From assembly GCA_013115135.1 (NCBI GenBank), contig JABANP010000473.1:1-41105 (forward strand): 41,105 bases of DNA, given 5' to 3'. The number at the start of each line of letters is the position of its first letter. Position 1 is the first letter of the stretch. Positions 20,626-29,338 of the stretch are shown here, piece by piece. The notes beneath the pieces were generated by a model. The model worked only from the letters and a program-made list of their open reading frames with translations. It was not told the origin of the DNA and made no database searches. Made by a program: the position numbers and the translations under genes. This DNA is from Perkinsus olseni (Eukaryota; Perkinsozoa; Perkinsida; Perkinsidae).

Positions 20626-21539
20626 ATTGTCTACGCATTTTACGGGTGCATCTCCATTGAACGCCCCGTCTGAGTTCGTAACGACGTCCGGCCATCTCTA
20701 GGGGGGCATATGATAATTCTTTTGCGCGCAAATTCGTCGGATGACATCGTGATTCGCGAAACTTCAACATTGTCGAGCGAGCATCCGCAATTAGGTTATA
20801 ACCTACAAACGGTCGAGCGACATATTGTAATATATCTGTCACTATTCATCTGAGAGCTACAGCCGCCCTCTCTGAATACAACGGTTGGCCAGTTGGATCT
20901 GGGATGCGGGAGGAAAGCAACTCGGCTGACCCGTGTGTCTGAGATACCGGGGGTACCTAAACAGCGACGGTCTACTTATCTGTGGCTCACCGTTCTTGCC
21001 AAAAGCCAGCTGCGGACTTTGAAAGTCATTCTGAATACAGTAAACCGAACGGGTTGGACCAACCCGGTTGGTCGTCTGGTCGCTGAGCAGGTTTACTCGT
21101 CATAAACAAAAAGGGAAAGGGGCTCCTGATGAAGCGTCGAGTCACTCTCATCTCGGCTTCGCTGACATCTGCCGGGCTCCTTTCCACAACTTCAAATTGC
21201 AAAGTTCTTGAATCACTTAGTTTGAATTGAGTGATGGACGGGGTTGGAGTATAATAATGTACACGAGGCGTCACTGAAGCGGCCTTTGACGACGGTGCTA
21301 TTGCTTCTCGATTGCCGCTCGTAAGCGAGGCAAAACAGACGGAGTCATTTCCTAGACTTCCTCTTTCGAAAGGAGCTATCAGTGCACGCATGCACCCGGA
21401 GTGATCGCCCACAACGAACAACAGAGGCCAGCGAGAAGGCCCCGCAAGAAATGGCGAATCCGGGATCTGGGCGCCACTAAGGGTAGTCTAGAAGCGATCC
21501 AGAGGCACAGTAGACAGCAGCATTAATCGGATATACATC

Positions 21540-21605
21540 AACCAGAATTCGAACCAGGGACCTCTCGCGGGAGGATGACAACGCAATACTACTAGACCAT
21601 TTTAA
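21540..21605 (-). repeat. Decayed tRNA-like sequence
   Basis: The minus strand contains an A-box-like TGGTCTAGTAGTATT and a T arm CCTGGTTCGAATTCTGG, but the acceptor and anticodon stems do not pair well. It is a tRNA pseudogene or tRNA-derived short element. Confidence 0.45.
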
Positions 21606-21875
21606 TTGATATAAATCTGCTCCACAGTTCTTAACAGCAGCAGCAGCCTTAATATGAAAGTCATATCTCATCACAGATGATTGATGCTCTACACAACGAC
21701 TAGGACAGCAGCAGCAACGACGGCAACAACAATGGTAATAATTCTTCAATACGAAAAACGCTTCGCTCCGCTCACAAGCCACGTAGTCCAATCATACGGA
21801 AAGACAATGATTACTCGAACTCGTAAACACTTTAACGTGTATCGTATCTTGCAAGCACAACCTCAAGATTCCCAC

Positions 21876-24800
21876 TTAAGGCAACTGTGACTCAGGAGGA
21901 ATAGTGTCTGGAAGAACCTTGCCGGGGTTAAGGATGCCGTGGGGGTCGAAAAGATTCTTCATTTGTTTCATGTAGTCGACCGCCAGAGCCGGTTTACTGT
22001 AGAAAATCTTATCTCTCTTGAGAGTACCTGGAGGAAAGATACTTTCGATCAGGTTGAACCAAGCAAGATACGCGTAAGGTCGAAGTAGCCACAAGATGAA
22101 TGACCGAAAGAAGTCAATACAATATATCCAATCCCGAAAACGACGGCGGAGCGAAGGCGTGATAGTAGAACTCTAGAATCGAAGAATCTTAAATGCGTGC
22201 TGACCTAAGCCATGCTCGCCAGCGATGCTTCCTCGCATATCTTTTGTATACTCGTAAATCTCCGTATCCAGCTCCTTGTGAATGGGGGTCTAAAAGAAGT
22301 AAAATTCCGAGCCCAGGGGTCGAACCGGAGGCCTCTCACCGAGTAATTAACAGTCGGGTCAGATACAACGTTAAGGTGAAGATTGCCATCACCAACATGA
22401 CCGTATCCAACAACACGGCGGATCTGAGGACGCAGAAAAACCATCGTCACGCGCCACAAAATTACCACCATGCTTACCTCCTCTCTGCGGTGGAACTCCC
22501 TACGAACGTGTCGTACTAAATCGTCCATTGCGCTGACCGGCAGAGAGACATCATATCTGCAGAGAAGGAAAATACTTGCGTCAAAGTTGCCAAAAACCGA
22601 ATAAAATTCTAGCTGAGTATTCATCAGTACCACTAGAAACAACGGATACTCTAGTAGCTGGAAAATAGGAATGATGCTCCACAGCATCTCATCGTCAAGC
22701 GTATCCTATCGCAGCAGACACATTCTTCACCAGAGTGTCCCGCTTAGATCAACTTATTCGAAGGTATCAAGAAGGTAGTAGAGACCAGTGAGTTCGATTA
22801 ATTTCCACATTTATAGGGAGAAGCCCCGTAGCGAATAAGAGTTCGGTTGGGCGAACGAAATGAATTGATCCAATTGGCCATGGTCGATCGATGGCTACTT
22901 GTGAAGAACTCCTTCCCTGTTCAGAGCAACTGGGATGTTCTCACGGATCTTCCACAGGTCCTAAAAGACGAAAAAGGGAACAATCGATCACGTGATCGAT
23001 TTGGCGTTCTCACCTTCTCCTGTTGGATGTCATGGGATAGCATACCCTCTACGGGCACGCCGCCGTGAGACTCCGCCTCTTCAACAAAATTGTGAATCTT
23101 CAATTCGATGTTGTGAGCGTTATTTCCGTTCACCTGACGACCACAAAGATTCTCTTCAAGCTTCAACCTAAGATACTCCCAATCCAATCTTACCTCGACC
23201 AAAGCGTAATAATCCTGTTCTTCACTTCTCCTTCCCGGGGGAAGATTCTTGAGAAGATCATTGAAGCCGTTCATCTGGAGGCACTTCACGCACTGGCCGT
23301 CAAAATACTCAAACGCGCTCAGCGCTTCACCCAACGACGCCTTCGCGACCGACAGGAGACGAATAACTTCGTTGAAAGAAGATACTCGCAATAAAGCAGC
23401 CTAACCAAGAAGCAAACGTATCTTCCAACGCGCACAGCGAAGATTCTCTTGCCTGAGAGAATCTTGGGATGGGGTAGCAGAGCATGGCAACCTTGGTGAC
23501 GATTCCGAGCGTCCCTTCAGAGCCGATGAACAGCTGCTTCAAATCGTAGCCTAAGAAAGACTGGAAAATGCCTAACATAATATCACCAGAAATCACAATC
23601 AATGCATTTTGCGCTCGCCACGTTGATCGATTTACATACTAAATTAAAACGATCCATAATTTTACCCTAAAAAACCTTCCTAAAAGAAACACACATGATA
23701 CCGACGCCCTACGACGACGGTGGTAACGGAAAATGAAGGTTGGGTTTTTCCGACGGAAAGAAATTTTTTCGATTCCATCGTCACCTTGTTGTAAAACTCC
23801 ATCAACAATGTCGAACAGAACGCAAAAATGGTGAGAAATACTGACCTGTGTTGTCCTTCCTGAGAGCCCTCATCAGATCGAGAATCTTTCCTTCAGCCGT
23901 GACGACCTCGAGGCCGAGGATTGTACCCCTTAATGAGCCATAACGGAGTAGACGTAGACCACCAGCATTGGTAGCAACATTACCTAGAGGAAATACAAGA
24001 TTATGCAAGATGAGCAAGATTACATTATAGAAGCCCATGCTACGCAGAAAATGGGAAAATCGCCAGACTTCGAAAAATGAGCAACACTCTACTCAGTAAC
24101 TCTGAGTATCGAAAACCCGAAGGCCCCGAGAATTGAGAAATTGCAAGATCGCAAGATTCCCCCTTCTCATATCTTACCTCCTACAAGACATTGCGCTTTG
24201 GAGCCGATGTCATAGGGCGGCATGAGATTGTAGTTTTCCAACTCGTCCATCAGATTTTGGAGGACCACGCCGGACTCGCAAGTTGCGATAGAATCCGCTG
24301 TGTTAACCGAAAGTATCTTATTCAACCTCTCCAAGCTCAGGACAACCTAAAAAGATACGCTACGCATATCTTCTAGAAGCATGAGGACCAAGCTTCAACC
24401 TAGGATACTTTTCATCTCGTTACCTCGTTATTAACAGGGACGCTGCCACCAACGAGCCCAGTGTTGCCTCCCTGCACTGAGATCGGTATGAAGTTGTCGT
24501 TGCAGTACTTGACAGCCTTCGAGACCTCCAGGGTCGTTTTCGGACGCAAGACGACGTTCGAGTGACCTGAAGAAGGAGGGAAATCGATTGTCATTAAGAA
24601 ACGGTTAGAAGATATTATACCAAAGGCAATAAGTGTATACACCGGTAGCGATGAATATACGCATCATTCAAGGATTCGTTATTGGCCAACTTCTAATGGC
24701 CACGGTTCGACCTAAGATACGCCCACAAGAGGTGCTAAGCAACCCTCGGTAGGCTTAACCTAGGATACTCTCACTAGTACGGTAGATACATCACTAACCA

Positions 24801-25076
24801 TCCCGAAACAAGCATGAGAGAACCTAAGACATCCCCACCTGTTCTTGTCCTCAGCCAATCATTATTGTAATGTGAAAGGTCGTCCTTGTCACCCACCAAG
24901 ACATTAGATACCAAATCTTGCAAGTTCGAAATATCATTCGCAGTAGGAGCTCGAAGCTTGGAAGATGCCGTCGCCAATCCGCGTCGAAGTGCCGCTGAGA
25001 TCGCCGGCGCAGCCGCAGACATCACCATCGGCCGAACCAAGCTCGAGGCGCTTCGGAAGAGATTGGTGGACAGCAT
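21876..25076 (-). CDS. D2HGDH: D-2-hydroxyglutarate dehydrogenase, mitochondrial (12 exons)
   Basis: An FAD enzyme that oxidises D-2-hydroxyglutarate to 2-oxoglutarate, passing electrons to the respiratory chain through an electron-transfer flavoprotein (family knowledge). Exons, 5' to 3': 25076-24839, 24566-24424, 24346-24178, 23983-23846, 23550-23453, 23400-23194, 23133-23014, 22960-22899, 22556-22478, 22423-22340, 22289-22205, 22027-21876. They sum to 1575 nt, 524 residues, near the family size. The N-terminus is rich in Ser, Ala and Arg with no acids, as in a mitochondrial presequence. FAD-domain motifs [22 protein letters not shown] and [13 protein letters not shown] are intact. Metal and substrate residues are present: KIREN (Arg), HKYDVSLP (Lys), [13 protein letters not shown] (two His) and GEHGLG (Glu). 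The end is [13 protein letters not shown]. All introns are GT-AG except one GC-AG (23401-23452). The start codon is 106 bp after the upstream gene's stop. Confidence 0.93.
22290..22339 (-). other. 50-nt D2HGDH intron containing a tRNA T-arm-like piece
   Basis: The intron starts GTGAGAGGCC and ends TTCTTTTAG. Its middle, TCCGGTTCGACCCCTGG, resembles a tRNA T arm and B box. The rest of the tRNA is missing. Confidence 0.6.
23134..23193 (-). other. 60-nt stop-free intron in D2HGDH
   Basis: GTAAGATTGG to GTCGTCAG. It is a multiple of three and has no stop, so an ORF finder reads through it and adds 20 residues absent from homologues. Removing it gives [18 protein letters not shown], which matches the family spacing. 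It contains GTATCTTAGGTTGAAGCTTG. Confidence 0.75.
23401..23452 (-). other. GC-AG intron of D2HGDH (52 nt)
   Basis: The donor reads CAG/GCAAGA and the acceptor GGTTAG/GCTGC. Joining them gives [13 protein letters not shown] in phase, matching the family. No GT donor nearby keeps the frame. The intron carries GAAGATACG. Confidence 0.75.
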
Positions 25077-25105
25077 ATAACAAAATTTACGGGAGAAAAA
25101 TATCT
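25077..25105 (-). promoter_or_regulatory. Probable 5' leader and splice acceptor of D2HGDH
   Basis: In the 106-bp gap between the FtsH-like stop (25182) and the D2HGDH ATG (25076), the minus strand has a T-rich AAATTTTTCAG ending at 25104, followed by a short leader. With so small a gap, this may be a trans-splicing acceptor, as used by dinoflagellates and perkinsozoans. No spliced-leader gene is in the window to support that. Confidence 0.3.
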
Positions 25106-25181
25106 GAAAAATTTTCCAAGGCAGAAAAAAGCGCAAAAATAATTTCGTGGCGCGTGAAAATATCACTGGTATCTTGTGTTA

Positions 25182-28100
25182 CTAATCAATCAACTTCGGG
25201 TGAATCTTTTTGGTTATTCTTGGCTAAATTAAGGAACGTTTGGGCGGCCCACTGGTCGAATGGTATCTTGAGAGCAGCACGCATGCACACGACGAAGGTT
25301 GACGGGGAATCTTACCTCGCCATGTTGACCTTCCTTGACTCGCTGACGTTCTTCTCTTTCGCGTCGCTCCGCTCGTAATTTCTCGCAGGATTCCAAAATA
25401 CGTCCCTGGGATACACAGCTCTCTTTATTCCGTGCAGCCACCAGAGCAGCTTGATTGAGTATCTAAGGTTGAAGCTTGCAAGATACGAAAGAGCTCAAGC
25501 CGCCTACATGCTCGATGTCAGCTCCCGTCATTCCCTCAGTCTCAGCAGCCAAAGCCTTATTGTCAACATCTCCGCCCAGTTTTAATTTCTTCCCGTGAAT
25601 GACGAAGCATTGCTCCCTCGCCGCAGCGTCCGGTAGCGAAACATGAATACAACGATCGAATCTGAACAAAGCTACTCCATCTCAACCACGGAAGTTACAG
25701 GTTAACCTCTCACCTGCCAGGCCGAGTGAGGGAAGAATCTAAACCGTCGAAGCGGTTGGTTGCCGCCATCACAACAACACCATCACGATCGGAGATGCCA
25801 TCCTGAAAAAGGAATATTGAAATCAACATTTCCGAGTAACTCATCCATAGCACGCGAGAAGACACTGATACTATCGGGGGCTCAGGACGCTCGGTTATGG
25901 TACAAATTATCACTCAGGAGACCCATAGACGGAAATACTATGGTACCAAATAATACCGAAGATACTCCTTTGAGTACGGCAAAGAGCAATACGACACGTG
26001 AAGAACATCACACAAAACTCACAAAAATTGGGGAAAATCACCAATAGCCACCATTGAGCTAAGATACCATCAAAGCGCCAAAAAGCATCAAATTTTTGTG
26101 GACCACTAAAAAGGCCTTGCATTTCTTCGTAGGAAGAAAATAATACCAGCTTCTATTCAATCTGGCATGTCCACCAAGCATTACCATCTCAATCAGCAAT
26201 TGATTGATCGTCTGGGTGTACTCCTGCCCGTCGCCACCTCGGAAATCTGATAGAAAAAGTGTAAAACAACCATCTCACAGCGGCCGGGAGCAGCACTTCG
26301 ACTTCCGATGGCGTCCAGCTCATCGATGAATAGAATACAAGGGGAGACAGCCCGGGCCTGACGAGATCAGATGAAGGTCAACCCAAGTGCTTTGACCGCG
26401 CGCCACGAAATTCTCACCTGAGCAAATACTTCTCTAACTCTCTTGGCACCTTGCCCGACGTAGACTTCTACAAACTCCGAGCCACTCGCGTAGAGGAAGG
26501 GAATATCACTGAAGATCACATACCACTCCTTCCCCAACTCGCGACTCGATGCGGCACTTACTTCGCCTCGCCGGCAGTTGCTCGGCCTAGCAGAGTCTTC
26601 CCCACGCCACTCGGACCCTCTAGTAAAACACCCAATGGGGGACGAGCGCCGAGCGATCTGAAAAACGAACGAATCCGCCGAAAGAGATTTAAAAACCACA
26701 AAGAACTCAATTTCCAATACCACAACTTACGAAAAGGACTGAGGATCCCGCAGGTACTGAACAATCTCGCGGAGCTCCACTTTGGTTTGTTCATGTCCAG
26801 CGACGTCGGAGAACTTGGTCACATTCTTAGTAGTAGAGGCAGTCGGAGCTGTAAGAGAGAAGGATCACGAATTCACAAGATCCCTAGCTGCATCGCCGTG
26901 CTGTCCCCATGATTGTGCAACCACCAACTTAGCTTCCCAACTTTTCCAGTTTCATAACCGATTGAAAACAGTCGTAGAGGCAATAAGCGGAAGATTGCAT
27001 TTCGAGCTAAGGATTTTCCGACGGCGCGTCACTCGATGGCGGTCAGATGAAGCATCTCAGAAGTGGCAATATACTAGCTGGGAGAAAACCGTGTACAGGC
27101 GAGTCGCCTGAGGCGACCCGTAATTATCTCCGCCCCCATTCCAGAGGGCGGCTGTTCCACGAGGACCGGAGGGCGAGAGCGGCGAAGGACGGTCCGAGAG
27201 AAGAGCTCAAGAAGGTTAGGCGGTACACACTAGCAGTTCAGGGAGACAGTATCACACAAGCTGCAACAAATACGATACCTCGCGTGATATAAACACCCAC
27301 CGTGGGGCTCGAACCCACGACCACAAGGTTAAGAGCCTTGCGCTCTACCGACTGAGCTAGACGGGCTGATGCGAAGATAAGCCAATATGAACCGGCTAGA
27401 GATGAAAGCTGCTACTTTTCTTGGCTCCAAAAGGTCCATTCACTCCATCTCCAGAGTACATCCGATACATTATGAGAAACCCCGCCAATGATGCCGTCCA
27501 CCCTATCAAATCCGCCATCATCTGCAGCATCGCCAACTGACAACAACCACGTCATGCGCCACAAAATTCGTCCTCTCCTCCTACCGATGCATCGGCCTCG
27601 GTGCTGGTATAACATCGGATGCCCTTCGTCATCGCCTCATCAGCAACCATCTCACTACATCCCGGCAGAGCCACCGTCAACGCCTCCTGACTCGCCTCCC
27701 CAGTAGCGGAACGATATCGCAACATAGGTGGCATTGTCCCATCCCTGACGAAGACGGTGTGCACCATCTCATGCATTCAGCCGCACAGGACTTCGCGGTA
27801 TTGGGCGACCGATAATACCGACTGTGTGCAAAAGTCACCGCTCGATTCATACCGAATCGCTCGACTATACCGCTCGATCGATATATACTACACTATGATG
27901 TTACTGACGGTTCCTTGCTAGTAAGTCGCGGAACGGTTTTAGTATATTAATGAGTCTGCGTGTTCCTCGAAAGTTCCAACTCGTTTTTCGAAAAATCCTA
28001 GAACTTGCGTCAAATTTCGCGATTGGTGCATCAAAATGGCACCCACTGTACTATCGCCAACCGGTTAAACTCCGGCCCAATCCGTTTCATATTTCTTGAA

Positions 28101-28865
28101 ATAATCAAAAATGGAACGCTCGTTCTCGGCTAGAACTTCTAGTCAGAAGGGCTATCTTCGTTTTCGAAATTGGTGGCGGGTACTGAGCAAGTTGCGCAGA
28201 ATGCAGGCCCATTCTGTACTCCACTGACTTATGTGCGACTAACGCATCCAAGGTCGATGCTGAACTCTAATAAATCCTAAAATCGGTCACGAGGATACTG
28301 GAACCTTCGAAGTGTGAAAGTGGAGTATCTTGGTATTTCCCGCCTACTGTTGCCCTCAGTAAAAATCTTCATGCAGTTCAAAGAAAGTAGTCTTATTACG
28401 GTCTTCACGGTTTCACGTGTCACAAACGCCAGCCGGACAATCCACATTACACTGATGGTATGAACGCTATTTCGTTAACCTGCGAGTCCTTCAATTGCTT
28501 CCAAAAACTCGAGAACGGTACCTGATACCAACTTTCTGCGAATTCAATAAGCTAGCACGCATGCACACCTCGGAAACTTCCCTAGTTGTAGCAGCAGGAG
28601 TGCTCGCTCGATGACCCTCAAAACGATTCATCACTGCAAAGGCCAGACCGAAGCCCGCTACTGTACCGCTCAGTCGCAGCGGGTCGATATCAAACTTCCA
28701 TCGACCTTCCCTGAGGAGCACCACCAGCGTGAAGTTAAGATACGCCACATTCTCGATCGGGGTTTTCAAGCGCTGGCCACCCTCCACATCAAAAAGACCC
28801 ATGAATTGAAGCTGGGGGAGCGGTGGCAAAAACGCGTGAGCCTTATACATCGACACCTGGCTCAT
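25182..28865 (-). CDS. FtsH-like membrane AAA ATPase lacking the M41 peptidase domain
   Basis: Exons, 5' to 3': 28865(start uncertain)-28569, 28521-28480, 27767-27585, 27536-27416, 26848-26731, 26657-26562, 26508-26418, 26357-26279, 26246-26185, 25802-25714, 25661-25508, 25462-25316, 25223-25182; 506 codons, all in phase. Order: a membrane segment (about 64-82), the FtsH intermembrane domain ([14 protein letters not shown] to VALPG), a second membrane segment (about 180-201), then the AAA module. Visible motifs: KFSDVAG, Walker A GPSGVGKT (268-275), pore-region [13 protein letters not shown], Walker B ILFIDE (324-329), and RPGRFDR with both arginine fingers (390, 393). After [10 protein letters not shown] the protein becomes a charged coil ([14 protein letters not shown]) and stops. 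The M41 peptidase with HEXXH, normally about 200 residues, is absent and is not found before the next gene. Likely an unfoldase or inactive partner of organellar FtsH (inference). An intron hosts a tRNA-Lys. The first-exon start is unproven. Confidence 0.85.
26247..26278 (-). other. 32-nt intron in the FtsH-like gene
   Basis: The donor is CGCT/GTGAGATGG and the acceptor TTTCTATCAG/ATTT. Without removal the AAA frame shifts and stops; with removal it reads [20 protein letters not shown], as FtsH requires. Unusually short for a spliceosomal intron. Confidence 0.7.
27294..27366 (-). tRNA. trnK: tRNA-Lys (anticodon CUU) inside an intron
   Basis: Cloverleaf intact: acceptor GCCCGTC with GGTGGGT, D arm TAGCTCAGTCGGTAGAGC, anticodon stem CAAGG/CCTTG around CTCTTAA (anticodon CTT), T arm GTGGG-TTCGAGC-CCCAC, discriminator G. 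It lies in sense orientation within the 567-nt intron 26849-27415 of the FtsH-like gene. Confidence 0.95.
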
Positions 28866-28904
28866 GCACCCACTGCAAAGAGCGAGATCGCAATAACCGC
28901 TCGA

Positions 28905-28965
28905 TATCGACTAACGAAACGAATATGCCTAGCTGGTCGTGGGTTCGAATCCCAGGACCTCCATC
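28905..28965 (+). repeat. tRNA-derived fragment
   Basis: CGTGGGTTCGAATCCCAGG is a well-paired T arm followed by ACCTCC. Upstream, no matching D arm or acceptor is found. It lies between the FtsH-like and seven-helix genes, on the strand opposite to them. Confidence 0.5.
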
Positions 28966-29338
28966 TTATCCTGGGAGAATTGTATGAGCCAATCTTTGGC
29001 CATTGTTTTTCTGCCAATGAACATTGCTGTGAATCGATCGTTATCACCTTTCATCCTTATGCAAGTTAACTCCAATAACCTCTAATGCTGATGTGACGAA
29101 GTCCATGCAGGGGAAGGAAACGTACCTTATGAAACCGTTCCAACCTAGGCGTATCTTCATTCTCACCACTCCTCCACCTTCTTAATTATACTCATAACTC
29201 AACGCAGCATTGGAGTATAAAACTCATTTCCACTGAACATATGCATCTGCTGTCTAGTCGTTCTTGCCAAACCCTGACCAAGCACAGATACGCCCGAGTC
29301 TGGCGGCCCGACCCTCCCCACAAAAGATTCTACTCCCA

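Larger units (their letters stand above)
19362..21875. other. Gene-free stretch
   Basis: No intact gene recognised. It holds an ACGCGT-rich palindromic cluster (20455-20625), a one-base-centre palindrome at 21050-21066, a decayed tRNA-like sequence at about 21540-21600 (minus), and small ORFs of no visible family. A minus-strand frame near 20245 reads LKQLFIASES, close to a D2HGDH motif, but the similarity is too short to call. Confidence 0.4.

Noticed and set aside
23065..23394. Plus-strand frames within the D2HGDH locus
   Set aside because: They are antisense to well-supported exons and have no family features.
27761..27776. HEMVH reading like a zinc-protease HEXXH motif
   Set aside because: It lies before the AAA module, not after it as in FtsH. 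Most of it falls before the predicted splice acceptor at 27767, leaving [10 protein letters not shown], which fits the FtsH intermembrane domain.
28920..29047. Minus-strand frame reading RSWDSNPRPARH
   Set aside because: This peptide pattern is the usual translation of a tRNA T arm, not a protein.
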